Assembly (NCBI RefSeq): GCF_004339525.1
Contig: NZ_SMGE01000001.1
Span: 6,200,001-6,264,000, forward strand
Direction: 5' to 3'
From: Flavobacterium sp. 90
GTDB taxonomy: Bacteria > Bacteroidota > Bacteroidia > Flavobacteriales > Flavobacteriaceae
Length of the DNA stretch: 64,000 bases
Positions 25,694 to 34,057 of this stretch are shown here, in pieces. How positions within the stretch are numbered: position 1 is the first letter of the stretch; each line of letters opens with the position of its first letter. A program made the position numbers and the translations under genes. The notes below the pieces were generated by a model. That model did not search any database. It was not told the origin of the DNA and was given only the letters and a program-made list of their open reading frames with translations.

Positions 25694-26149
25694 ATGTTAA
25701 AAACAGTCAATATACTTAATAAAAGAGCTCGATTTGATTATGAGATAATCGACACTTATACTGCCGGAATTGTTTTATCCGGAACTGAAATTAAATCAAT
25801 ACGATTAGGCAAAGCTAATATTACCGAAAGTTTCTGCGAATTTAGTAATCTCGAACTTTTTGCGATCAATACCTATATAGAAGAATATTCTTTTGGAAAT
25901 CAATTTAATCATAAATCCAGAAGTGAGAGAAAATTACTTTTGAATAAAAAAGAATTAAAAACTCTTCATAAAAATGTGCAGGCAAAAGGACTTACAATAG
26001 TTCCTTTAAAATTGTTTACCAATGAAAAAGGATTAGCAAAATTGCAAATTGGTCTTTGTAAAGGAAAGAAAAATTACGATAAGCGTGAATCTCTTAAAGA
26101 ACAGGATACCAAACGTGATTTAGATCGAATAAAAAAAGCTTATAACTAA
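25694..26149 (+). CDS. smpB: SsrA-binding protein SmpB
   Basis: SmpB binds tmRNA and positions it on stalled ribosomes for trans-translation. The start at 25694 gives [18 protein letters not shown]; the longer frame starts at TTG inside the promoter. Family motifs are [13 protein letters not shown], the KLLLNKKEL segment, and the C-terminal tail [20 protein letters not shown] that reaches the decoding centre. The 151-residue length is normal. A second rescue system (RtcB/PrfH) is encoded at 37-40 kb. Confidence 0.97.
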   Translation: MLKTVNILNKRARFDYEIIDTYTAGIVLSGTEIKSIRLGKANITESFCEFSNLELFAINTYIEEYSFGNQFNHKSRSERKLLLNKKELKTLHKNVQAKGLTIVPLKLFTNEKGLAKLQIGLCKGKKNYDKRESLKEQDTKRDLDRIKKAYN

Positions 26150-26226
26150 AAGTTATTTTTACCAGAACTAGTATTCTTTATCATTTTATACGTATTTTTA
26201 CTACAATAATTCTAAAAAAATGTAAT

Positions 26227-26868
26227 ATGAAGAAGTACTTATTTTTATTAATCATTGTTTTTGCGCTTTCAAGTTGTGGTAGCAATACTTCTATCGTCAA
26301 CAGTTGGAGAGATCCTAAAGTAACTGTCGCTCAGGAAAATTTCAAAAAAGTATTAGTTGTTGTTCTGGTAAAAGATGAAGCTTCGAGAAGAGTTGCCGAA
26401 AATAGAATTGCAGCAAGTAATCCTATTTTTAAAACTTCTTATGAATACCTAAACGAAACAGTCAAAGATCTTACTAAAGAACAAAAATTAAAAATTCTAC
26501 AAGACGAGAATTTTGATGGAGTAATTACAATGCGATTAGTAAGTACAGACAAAGAAACTACTTATGTTCCTGGAACTTATACCGGAATGTATTACGGTGG
26601 GTTTGACGGAATGTACACTGGAATGTATGGTTATGGTTTTGGAAATTGGTACGGAATGTACTCTCCTAACTTTTACGATCCGGGATATTATCAGGAAACA
26701 ACTTCGTATATGGTAGAAACGAATATTTTTTCATTAAAAGAAAACAAACTTATCTGGACAGGAACCACAAAATCAGATTACGTTACTGATTTAGGCCAAA
26801 CAGTTGATGCAATTATGCAAACAGTTGTAAAAGAAATGAGAAAAGACGGATCACTTCCTCCTAAATAA
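26227..26868 (+). CDS. Lipoprotein with Gly/Tyr/Met-rich centre
   Basis: The signal peptide ends in a lipobox (ALSSC, Cys17), so the protein is lipid-anchored. After INSWRDPKV-like sequence (VNSWRDPKVTV), the fold resembles DUF4136-type lipoproteins, with TNIFSLKENKLIWTGTTKS near the end. Residues about 117-150 are a low-complexity stretch of Gly, Tyr, Met and Phe (repeats such as YTGMYYGG and GMYTGMYGYG). The function is unknown. A terminator follows directly. Confidence 0.75.
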   Translation: MKKYLFLLIIVFALSSCGSNTSIVNSWRDPKVTVAQENFKKVLVVVLVKDEASRRVAENRIAASNPIFKTSYEYLNETVKDLTKEQKLKILQDENFDGVITMRLVSTDKETTYVPGTYTGMYYGGFDGMYTGMYGYGFGNWYGMYSPNFYDPGYYQETTSYMVETNIFSLKENKLIWTGTTKSDYVTDLGQTVDAIMQTVVKEMRKDGSLPPK

Positions 26869-26880
26869 AAAATATGATCA

Positions 26881-26908
26881 AAAGCAATAGTTACCTATTG
26901 CTTTTTTT
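26881..26908 (+). terminator. Terminator of lipoprotein gene
   Basis: AAAGCAATAG-TTAC-CTATTGCTTTTTTT: a 10-bp perfect stem, 4-nt loop and T7, just after the stop codon at 26868. Confidence 0.9.
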
Positions 26909-26959
26909 ATCTAAATAAAAATGACTAAATCTGTCAAGACATTTTAAATCATTAAAAAA

Positions 26960-28009
26960 ATGAAAACACTTCTTAAAAACGCAAGAGAACAAAAAGGATT
27001 AAAGACCCGAGAAGTGGCACAAATACTTGGTATTGACCAAGCCTTAATAAGTAAATTTGAATCTGGAACAAGAAAACCAACTAAAGATCAAATTTCTAAA
27101 CTTTCTCAACTTTTAGAAATCGATTACGAAACTTTGATGATTGCATGGCTTAAAGAAAAAATTCTCTACGAAATTGGAGATGATGACTTTGCTTTAAAAG
27201 CTTTAATACTAGCCGAGCAAGAAATAAAATATAATAAAACAGTTTCAAAATTAAAGATTTCCAATACTTTAGAAAAACTTTTAAAAGAGATCGATCTTTT
27301 AAAAGAAAAACTAGATAGTTATCGACAATATGATAGCTTTAAAATCACTCAGGCATTAGAGTTAGAATATACTTTTGAAAGTAATCGGATTGAAGGCAAT
27401 ACGATGACACTTCGAGAAACAGATATGGTTATCAATGAAGGTTTGACTATTTCCGGAAAAAGTATGCGAGAGCATTTAGAAGCAATCAATCATCACGAAG
27501 CGATTGGATTTATTAAAGATTTGATGCAAAGAAATGTTTCGCTAAACGAACGTGACCTTTTATCAATTCATAATTTAATTCTACGTGGGATAATTCCAGA
27601 AGATGCTGGTCGTTACAGAAAAGTTCAAGTTATGATAAAAGGAAGTACGCATATGCCGCCACAACCTTTTATGGTTGCAAAAGAAATGGAAGACTATTTT
27701 ATTTGGTACGAAATCAATAAAAACAAATTACATCCTGTTATTCTAGCTGCCGAAATGCACGAAAGATTAATCACAATTCATCCTTTTATTGATGGAAACG
27801 GACGAACTTCTCGTCTTGTCATGAATTTAATTCTATTACAAAAAGGTTACATAATTGCTAATATAAAAGGAGATTACGATAGTCGCACGCATTATTATCA
27901 AACTCTTGAAACTGCTCAAACCAAGAATAACAAAGAAGACTTTTTACTTTTTGTTGCTCAAATTGAAAAAGAAAACCTTGAACGATATATTAGTATTATT
28001 GCTCAATAA
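26960..28009 (+). CDS. HTH-Fic fusion protein, putative AMPylase
   Basis: Fic enzymes transfer AMP or another nucleotide moiety to target proteins. Residues 1-60 form an XRE-type helix-turn-helix (TREVAQILGIDQALISKFES); residues 141-147 are SNRIEGN, the (S/T)xxxE(G/N) inhibitory motif in an N-terminal helix; residues 274-285 are HPFIDGNGRTSR, a complete catalytic Fic motif. The enzyme should therefore be active and self-inhibited. The HTH suggests that it binds DNA, perhaps its own promoter. No separate antitoxin gene is adjacent; it is flanked by terminators and forms its own unit. Confidence 0.92.
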   Translation: MKTLLKNAREQKGLKTREVAQILGIDQALISKFESGTRKPTKDQISKLSQLLEIDYETLMIAWLKEKILYEIGDDDFALKALILAEQEIKYNKTVSKLKISNTLEKLLKEIDLLKEKLDSYRQYDSFKITQALELEYTFESNRIEGNTMTLRETDMVINEGLTISGKSMREHLEAINHHEAIGFIKDLMQRNVSLNERDLLSIHNLILRGIIPEDAGRYRKVQVMIKGSTHMPPQPFMVAKEMEDYFIWYEINKNKLHPVILAAEMHERLITIHPFIDGNGRTSRLVMNLILLQKGYIIANIKGDYDSRTHYYQTLETAQTKNNKEDFLLFVAQIEKENLERYISIIAQ

Positions 28010-28011
28010 AA

Positions 28012-28034
28012 AAAGCCCAACTAAATTGGGCTTT
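28012..28034. terminator. Bidirectional terminator between Fic gene and pcm
   Basis: AAAGCCCAA-CTAAA-TTGGGCTTT lies between convergent stops, with A-rich sequence on the left giving a T run for the minus strand. Confidence 0.8.
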
Positions 28035-28037
28035 CTA

Positions 28038-28679
28038 TTAATTTTTATCTTCTAATAAAGGAACGAATCGAAATTCTCCAAACTCATGTTTTTCGAATTG
28101 AGTTTCATTTTTTCGAATCAGCAAAGTCATAATCTGAACATCTTCTCCTAAAGGAATAACCAGTCTCCCTCCTATTTTTAACTGCGCCATTAATGGCTGC
28201 GGAATAAAAGGAGCGCCTGCCGTAACTATAATACTATCAAACGGTGCATAAGTTGGTAAACCTTTATAACCATCTCCAAATGATAAATGTTTAGGACGAA
28301 TATTTAATTTTGGAAATAAATTTGAAGTAGTTCTAAACAACTCATTTTGTCTTTCTACACTATACACCTTAGCTCCCAACATACATAAAACTGCAGTTTG
28401 GTAACCGGAGCCGGTTCCAATTTCAAGAATCTTGTGTTCTTTTTTAACTTCTAATAACTGAGATTGAAAAGCAACAGTATAAGGTTGCGAAATAGTTTGC
28501 CCCGCTCCTATAGGAAAAGCCTTATCCTGATAAGCGTAATCTTCAAAACTAGAATTTAGAAAAAGGTGTCTTGGGATTTTTTTTATCGCATCCAAAACCG
28601 CTTTATCAGTAATTCCTTTTTGTTCTAAAGTGCTTACTAATTGATTACGAAGTCCTTGATGTTTGGCAGTGTCTTTCAA
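28038..28679 (-). CDS. pcm: Protein-L-isoaspartate O-methyltransferase
   Basis: Pcm methylates isoaspartyl residues in aged proteins using SAM, starting their repair. The 213-residue protein has the SAM-binding motif ILEIGTGSGYQTAVL, the preceding GQTISQPYTVAFQ segment, which is the PCMT signature, and DSIIVTAGAPFIPQPL. It is a single gene ending at a bidirectional terminator. Confidence 0.96.
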   Translation of the reverse strand: MKDTAKHQGLRNQLVSTLEQKGITDKAVLDAIKKIPRHLFLNSSFEDYAYQDKAFPIGAGQTISQPYTVAFQSQLLEVKKEHKILEIGTGSGYQTAVLCMLGAKVYSVERQNELFRTTSNLFPKLNIRPKHLSFGDGYKGLPTYAPFDSIIVTAGAPFIPQPLMAQLKIGGRLVIPLGEDVQIMTLLIRKNETQFEKHEFGEFRFVPLLEDKN

Positions 28680-28798
28680 AATAGGTAGGTTTTATTTTTG
28701 CAAAAATAGGAAACAAAACAGTAAATCAAATATTGATTTTTAAATATTAAATTCCTAAATCTTTATTGCATTAACTTTCACTTTCGACAAATAAATTA

Positions 28799-28806
28799 TA
28801 TTTTTG
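28799..28806 (+). promoter_or_regulatory. TATTTTTG -7 box before Gfo/Idh gene
   Basis: TATTTTTG matches TAnnTTTG 16 bases before the ATG at 28823. A matching -33 box is weak. Confidence 0.4.
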
Positions 28807-28822
28807 TTTAAAATACATTCTC

Positions 28823-29788
28823 ATGTTAAAAGTAGGAGTTTTAGGTGCAGGTCATCTTGGTAAAATACATTTACGCTTATTACAACAATCTGACAAGTAC
28901 GAATTAGTTGGATTTTACGACGAAAATCAAGAAAATGCCGAAAGAATTTCAAAAGAATTCGGTTATAAAAACTTCAGTACTATTGCAAAATTAATCCACG
29001 CTGTGGATGTAATTGATATTGTGACACCAACACTTTCTCATTACAAATGTGCAAAAGTCGCTATCAAATCCGGTAAACATATCTTTATCGAAAAACCAAT
29101 TGCCAACACTGTAGAAGAAGCTGAAGAAATTATTGCTTTAGCAAAAGAATACAATGTAAAAGGTCAGGTTGGTCATGTTGAACGCTTTAATCCAGCGTTT
29201 ATTGCTACAAAAAACATGATCGAAAATCCCATGTTTATAGAAACGCATCGTTTGGCCGAGTTTAATCCACGTGGTACAGATGTTCCTGTAGTTCTCGATT
29301 TAATGATTCACGATATTGATGCTATTTTGAGCGTTGTACATTCAAAAGTAAAAGATATTCACGCAAGTGGAGTTTCGGTAATTAGTGATACTCCGGATAT
29401 TGCCAATGCAAGAATTGAATTCGAAAATGGATGCGTTGCCAATTTAACAGCAAGCAGAATTTCGATGAAAAACATGCGTAAAACACGTTTCTTTCAAAGA
29501 GATGCCTACATTTCAGTTGATTTTCTGGAAAAAAGATGCGAAGTTGTTCGTATGAAAGATGCTCCTGAAGTTCCAGGAGATTTTGACATGATTTTGCAAA
29601 ATGCCGAAGGTGTAAAAAAACAAATCTATTTTACTAATCCTGATGTTGAACAAAACAATGCAATTCTGGACGAATTAGAGTCTTTTGCAAACGCAATAAA
29701 AACTGATACTACGCCAGTTGTAACGCTTGAACAAGCTACAGATGCTTTAAGAGTAGCGTATCAGATTATTGATTGTTTCGAAAAATAA
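28823..29788 (+). CDS. Gfo/Idh/MocA family NAD(P)-dependent oxidoreductase
   Basis: The 321-residue protein has the N-terminal Rossmann motif VGVLGAGHLGKIH, the family EKPIANTVEEAEEI loop with the catalytic Lys, and VGHVERFNPAF with LDLMIHDIDAIL in the C-terminal domain. Substrates of this family are sugars or sugar derivatives; this subgroup is widely conserved in Flavobacteriia near 3-hydroxybutyryl-CoA dehydrogenase, but its substrate is not known to me. A terminator follows. Confidence 0.9.
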   Translation: MLKVGVLGAGHLGKIHLRLLQQSDKYELVGFYDENQENAERISKEFGYKNFSTIAKLIHAVDVIDIVTPTLSHYKCAKVAIKSGKHIFIEKPIANTVEEAEEIIALAKEYNVKGQVGHVERFNPAFIATKNMIENPMFIETHRLAEFNPRGTDVPVVLDLMIHDIDAILSVVHSKVKDIHASGVSVISDTPDIANARIEFENGCVANLTASRISMKNMRKTRFFQRDAYISVDFLEKRCEVVRMKDAPEVPGDFDMILQNAEGVKKQIYFTNPDVEQNNAILDELESFANAIKTDTTPVVTLEQATDALRVAYQIIDCFEK

Positions 29789-29811
29789 TACAAAAATATA
29801 ACCCATTATTT

Positions 29812-29852
29812 TTAAGGTTTAAAGCGTATTTCTAAGTAGCTTTAAACCTTAA
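29812..29852 (+). terminator. Terminator hairpin after Gfo/Idh gene
   Basis: TTAAGGTTTAAAGC and GCTTTAAACCTTAA form a 14-bp stem with a 13-nt loop, 23 bp past the stop codon. The T run after it is short (AACTTTTAAA), so it may be weak. Confidence 0.6.
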
Positions 29853-29878
29853 CTTTTAAAATTAAAATATCAAATTCA

Positions 29879-30766
29879 ATGAAAACTATAGCTGTAATTG
29901 GTGCAGGAACAATGGGTAACGGAATTGCTCACACATTTGCACAAAGTGGTTTTACGGTAAAACTTATCGATCTATCCGAAAAATCATTAGACAAAGGAAT
30001 GGCAACTATCGCTGCCAATTTAGATCGAATGCTTTCTAAAGGAACAATTACTCAGGAAGATGTTGCAAAAACGATCACCAATATTATTACCTATACAGAT
30101 ATTAAAGATGGCGTTGTTGGAGTGGATTTAGTTGTTGAAGCTGCTACAGAAAACGTAGAGTTAAAACTGAATATTTTCAAACAATTAAACGAAGCTTGTT
30201 CTCACAATACAATTCTGGCAACTAATACTTCTTCGATTTCAATTACACAAATCGGGTCTGTTGTCGCACATCCTGAACGTGTTATTGGTATGCACTTTAT
30301 GAATCCGGTGCCAATTATGAAATTAGTCGAAATCATTCGCGGATACAATACAAGCGATGAAGTGACTAAAATTATCATGGATTTATCTGAGAGATTAGGA
30401 AAAGTTCCTGTTGAAGTAAACGATTATCCTGGTTTTGTGGCAAACAGAATTTTGATGCCAATGCTAAACGAAGCAATCGAAACGTTATATAATAAAGTTG
30501 CTGGTGTTTACGAAATTGACACTGTAATGAAATTAGGAATGGGACATCCAATGGGACCGCTTCAATTGGCTGATTTTATTGGTCTTGATGTTTGTCTTGC
30601 TATTTTGAATGTAATGTACGAAGGTTTCAAAAATCCTAAATATGCTCCTTGTCCATTATTAGTAAATATGGTAAGAGCCGGAAAACTTGGTGTAAAATCC
30701 GGTGAAGGCTTTTACGATTATAGAGAAAGTAAAAAAGCAGAGAAAATCTCTAAGCAGTTTGTTTAA
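29879..30766 (+). CDS. 3-hydroxybutyryl-CoA dehydrogenase
   Basis: The enzyme oxidises or reduces 3-hydroxyacyl-CoA with NAD(P) in fatty acid or butanoate metabolism. The 295 residues have VIGAGTMGNGIAHTFAQSG (dinucleotide binding), ATNTSSISITQIG, the GMHFMNPVPIMKLVEI signature and the catalytic dyad His in that segment with Glu in VEIIRG. PGFVANRILMPMLNEA begins the C-terminal domain. Length is standard for the bacterial single-function form. Confidence 0.95.
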   Translation: MKTIAVIGAGTMGNGIAHTFAQSGFTVKLIDLSEKSLDKGMATIAANLDRMLSKGTITQEDVAKTITNIITYTDIKDGVVGVDLVVEAATENVELKLNIFKQLNEACSHNTILATNTSSISITQIGSVVAHPERVIGMHFMNPVPIMKLVEIIRGYNTSDEVTKIIMDLSERLGKVPVEVNDYPGFVANRILMPMLNEAIETLYNKVAGVYEIDTVMKLGMGHPMGPLQLADFIGLDVCLAILNVMYEGFKNPKYAPCPLLVNMVRAGKLGVKSGEGFYDYRESKKAEKISKQFV

Positions 30767-30778
30767 GATTTTTAAAAT

Positions 30779-31300
30779 ATGATAACATTTGAAAGTGAAT
30801 ATAAAAATTTCAATCAGCGATTTTTTCGTATAAATAATTTGTTTTTTTTTATTGAATTTATTCTTTTTTCGCCGATAATTATAATTTTTAACCTTTCAAT
30901 CTTTTTTACAATTATAATTGAAATCTTTTTGGTAGCAATTTGCATATATACAATTGTTAATCAAAACAAAAGTAATATTCATATAATAGCATTAGAAGGA
31001 AATAATATTGTTTTACACGGTGAAACATTTAATACAAGTTGGGTAAAAGCACTAAATCTAAAAGAAACTAATATCCAGATAAATTGTATCGGCTCTCGAC
31101 AAGGATTAAGAGGTGCTACTTTTTATTTAAAATTGAAAAGTACAAAAGATAATTACCTCATAAATTCATTCGATACATATTCTGATGAAGGCATTATACA
31201 GATCTTTAATGAGTTTAAGAAGTTAAAGGAAGAAAAAATAATCGTAGACGAAAGAATAATATTATTGCAAATTCAAGAGAAAATAGAAAAATATCAATAA
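30779..31300 (+). CDS. Unknown membrane protein, two-helix N-terminus
   Basis: The 173 residues carry two adjacent hydrophobic segments (about 22-60, with FFFIEFILFSPIIIIFNLSI and IIIEIFLVAICIYTIV) and a soluble C-terminal half ending in a charged helix. The layout (two helices, then a GNNIVLHGETFN strand region) recalls PH-like membrane proteins, but no family is certain. It starts 12 bp after the dehydrogenase stop. Base composition is clearly more AT-rich than that of its neighbours. Confidence 0.65.
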   Translation: MITFESEYKNFNQRFFRINNLFFFIEFILFSPIIIIFNLSIFFTIIIEIFLVAICIYTIVNQNKSNIHIIALEGNNIVLHGETFNTSWVKALNLKETNIQINCIGSRQGLRGATFYLKLKSTKDNYLINSFDTYSDEGIIQIFNEFKKLKEEKIIVDERIILLQIQEKIEKYQ

Positions 31301-31314
31301 CATCGAATTTAAAC

Positions 31315-31905
31315 ATGAGAAATTTTATTTTGGCATTTATATTGTTTTCAACAGCTAATTGTATTTCTCAAAATGATGCAGTAAATTTAAAAAATCGAGA
31401 ATTTACAATTCATGAAATTGATAGTATTTGCGAAAAAAATGGGCATGGCTTCATTTCAGATGGTGTCATAAGAATTGAAACTGAGACTGAAGTAGACAAA
31501 ATTAAAACAAAGTTTCTTAGTGCAAGAGGTGGATATTCATATAGTTTTTATCTACACCATTTTAATGAAGATAATTATAATTTACTTTCGAATATCGAAA
31601 AAAGAAAATATAATTTTGACAAGTACAGCAATTTAATAAAAGGTCAATATCATGAAAGTATTCATTATTTAAATTCTTATTCAGACAATATTACGGGAGA
31701 ATTTTACTATTTTGACACAAAACTTTTCTACGTAAAAATTAAAATCATACGAACTGAAGATAATAAAAAAGATATTTCAGAAACCTATAATTATAGTATT
31801 ACCGAATTAAACAATTTAAAAGAAACACAAACTCTTTCTTCATTTGAACTTAAAAGTTGGGTAGCTAAAAAAAATGATCAAATAATTAAGTATTACAATC
31901 AATAA
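31315..31905 (+). CDS. Unknown secreted protein
   Basis: A signal peptide (MRNFILAFILFSTANCISQ, possible lipobox Cys16) precedes 180 polar residues rich in Lys, Asn, Tyr and Glu. No domain is recognised. The stop codon overlaps the yggS start (TAATG), and it lies 14 bp after another orphan gene, so the pair was inserted or evolved between the dehydrogenase and yggS. The AT-rich composition matches the preceding gene. Confidence 0.65.
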   Translation: MRNFILAFILFSTANCISQNDAVNLKNREFTIHEIDSICEKNGHGFISDGVIRIETETEVDKIKTKFLSARGGYSYSFYLHHFNEDNYNLLSNIEKRKYNFDKYSNLIKGQYHESIHYLNSYSDNITGEFYYFDTKLFYVKIKIIRTEDNKKDISETYNYSITELNNLKETQTLSSFELKSWVAKKNDQIIKYYNQ

Positions 31906-32579
31906 TGAGTGCAATAAAGCAAAATTTGCTTCAAATAAAAGGCAATTTACCTGAAAACGTAACTTTGGTTGCGGTTTCTAAAACTAAACCTGTTTCGGAT
32001 TTGATGCAAGCATACGAAGCTGGTCAGCGTATTTTTGGAGAAAATAAAATCCAGGAAATGACTGATAAGCACGAACAAATGCCAAAAGATATTCAGTGGC
32101 ACATGATAGGTCATGTACAATCGAATAAAGTCAAATTTATGGCACCGTTTGTGAGTTTGATTCATGGAGTTGACAGTTTAAAATTATTGCAGGAAATCAA
32201 TAAACAAGCTTTAAAAAACAATAGAATTATCGATTGTTTGCTTCAAATATATATTGCCGAAGAAGAATCTAAATTTGGTTTAGACCAAAACGAATTAAAT
32301 GAATTATTATCTTCGTCAGAGTTCAAAGAAATGAAAAACATTCGTATCTTAGGATTAATGGGAATGGCAACCTTTACAGAAAACCAAAACCAAATTAAAA
32401 AAGAATTTATACATTTAAAATCGATTTTTGATTCTTTAAAACATATTAACGAATATGGTAAAGACGCACTGCAGTGCGTCTCTACAATTTCCATGGGAAT
32501 GTCCGGAGATTATCAACTTGCCATAGAATGCGGAAGCACAATGGTTAGAATTGGAAGCAGCATTTTTGGAGGAAGGTAA
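31905..32579 (+). CDS. yggS: YggS-type PLP homeostasis protein
   Basis: The protein binds pyridoxal phosphate without known catalysis and maintains vitamin B6 and amino-acid balance. The PLP-lysine is in LVAVSKTKPV; GENKIQEMTDKH, WHMIGHVQSNK and GLMGMAT are family segments, and SMGMSGDYQLAIECGSTMVR closes the barrel. Just before that, residues from about 185 (GKDALQCVST) are encoded by a 28-bp palindromic repeat that lengthens the loop. The frame is kept and both flanks match the family, so the protein is probably functional. Confidence 0.95.
   Translation: MSAIKQNLLQIKGNLPENVTLVAVSKTKPVSDLMQAYEAGQRIFGENKIQEMTDKHEQMPKDIQWHMIGHVQSNKVKFMAPFVSLIHGVDSLKLLQEINKQALKNNRIIDCLLQIYIAEEESKFGLDQNELNELLSSSEFKEMKNIRILGLMGMATFTENQNQIKKEFIHLKSIFDSLKHINEYGKDALQCVSTISMGMSGDYQLAIECGSTMVRIGSSIFGGR
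32458..32485. repeat. 28-bp palindrome inside the yggS coding sequence
   Basis: GTAAAGACGCACT and AGTGCGTCTCTAC flank a central GC, giving a palindrome with one mismatch. It is in frame, adding GKDALQCVST ahead of the conserved SMGMS motif. Two further copies are in the window (752-779 and 32599-32626). Confidence 0.8.
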
Positions 32580-32598
32580 TTTTTCAAAAATCGCTTAT

Positions 32599-32626
32599 CA
32601 AAAGACACACTGCAGTGCGCCTTTAC
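32599..32626. repeat. Second copy of the 28-bp palindrome, after yggS
   Basis: AAAGACACACTGCAGTGCGC followed by CTTTAC matches the copy inside yggS except at a few positions. It lies 20 bp past the yggS stop, 114 bp from the intragenic copy in the same orientation. Confidence 0.75.
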
Positions 32627-32665
32627 AGAAAACTGAATACTAAAAACTGAGACTGAATACTGAAT

Positions 32666-34027
32666 TTGTACGCAATACTAGACATAGAAACCACTGGAGG
32701 CCAGTTTAACGAAGAAGGAATTACTGAAATCGCCATTTATAAATTTGATGGTCATGAAGTAGTTGACCAATTCATTAGCCTTGTTAATCCCGAAATTCCG
32801 ATTCAGCCTTTTGTGGTGAAATTAACCGGAATCAATAATGCTATGTTGCAGTCAGCTCCAAAGTTTTTTGAAGTCGCCAAAAGAATCATCGAAATCACTT
32901 CAGATTGTATTATCGTAGCACATAATGCCTCATTTGATTATAGAATTTTACGTACCGAATTCAGACGTTTAGGTTATGATTTCGAAGCCAGAACACTTTG
33001 CACTGTTGAACTTGCCAAAAAACTAATTCCGGATCAGCCTTCTTATAGTTTAGGCAAGCTTGTTCGTGCACTTGGAATTCCAATGGCAGACAGACATCGT
33101 GCCAGCGGAGACGCAATGGCAACCACCAAGTTGTTCAAAATGCTTCTCGAAAAAGACTTGGAAAAAACAATCGTCAAAGATTTTATAAAACTTGAAGTCG
33201 AAAAAGGAATTGCTCCAAAACTACTGGATCTTTTAGCGCAAATGCCTGCAAAAACTGGCGTTTACTACATTTATAATGAAGGTGGAAGCCTTATATATAT
33301 TGGCAAAAGCCAAAATATCAAAAAGAGAATCAATCAGCATTTTACCGGAATTACAACTAAAAGTAAAAAAATTCAAGCCGAAGTTTTCACCATAACTTAT
33401 GACGAAACCGGAAGCGAATTAATTGCACTTTTAAAAGAAAGTGAAGAAATAAAAATAAACCGTCCCAGACATAATCGTTCTCAAAGAAAAACCATTTTTT
33501 TATATGCATTATATGCCGAAAAAGATGCAAATGGCTATATGAATCTTAGGCTTGAAAAAGCAGATGGACGAAAAAAAGAAATCACCTCGTTTGCTACTTT
33601 ACAAGAAGGTAAAAATGCGCTTTTCAGATATACATCAAAATATCATTTGTGTCAAAAGCTTACCGGATTATACAAAACCCAAAAAGAGTGTTTTCAATAT
33701 AAAATAAAAGAATGTGACGGTGCTTGTATTGGCGAAGTTAGTCCTGAAGAATACAACATTCGCGTTCAGCAATTTATATCCGAAAATAGCTTTGAAAACA
33801 AAAGTATGATTCTACTTGACAGAGGTAGAAACGTGAATGAAAGAAGCGCTGTATTAATCGAAAACGGAATTTATAAAGGTTACGCTTATTACGACCTGAA
33901 TTATCAAATTACCAATATTGAGATTCTAAAAAACATTCTGATCCCGATGCAGCACAATCGAGATGTAAAAAATATTATTCAAAATTACATCCGAAAAAGT
34001 AAATCGCTTAAAATCCTTCATTTTTAA
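32666..34027 (+). CDS. DEDDh exonuclease - GIY-YIG nuclease fusion
   Basis: Residues 1-165 are a DnaQ-like 3'-5' exonuclease (DIETTG with D6 and E8, HNASFDYRIL with D91, HRASGDA with His144 and D149). Residues 198-280 are a UvrC-type GIY-YIG domain (GVYYIY, YIGKSQNIKKR). The remainder resembles the Cys-rich middle of UvrC/Cho (CQKL...KECFQYKIKECDGACIGE). Such PolC-epsilon/Cho fusions are thought to act in DNA repair. The start appears to be TTG at 32666, because the exonuclease motif begins at once and no ATG precedes it. Confidence 0.9.
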   Translation: MYAILDIETTGGQFNEEGITEIAIYKFDGHEVVDQFISLVNPEIPIQPFVVKLTGINNAMLQSAPKFFEVAKRIIEITSDCIIVAHNASFDYRILRTEFRRLGYDFEARTLCTVELAKKLIPDQPSYSLGKLVRALGIPMADRHRASGDAMATTKLFKMLLEKDLEKTIVKDFIKLEVEKGIAPKLLDLLAQMPAKTGVYYIYNEGGSLIYIGKSQNIKKRINQHFTGITTKSKKIQAEVFTITYDETGSELIALLKESEEIKINRPRHNRSQRKTIFLYALYAEKDANGYMNLRLEKADGRKKEITSFATLQEGKNALFRYTSKYHLCQKLTGLYKTQKECFQYKIKECDGACIGEVSPEEYNIRVQQFISENSFENKSMILLDRGRNVNERSAVLIENGIYKGYAYYDLNYQITNIEILKNILIPMQHNRDVKNIIQNYIRKSKSLKILHF

Positions 34028-34044
34028 CACAACAAAACTTTCAT

Positions 34045-34052
34045 TATCTTTG
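34045..34052 (+). promoter_or_regulatory. TATCTTTG -7 box directly before channel gene
   Basis: TATCTTTG matches TAnnTTTG and ends five bases before the ATG at 34058, implying a leaderless or nearly leaderless transcript, as at smpB. Confidence 0.5.
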
Positions 34053-34057
34053 TAGAT

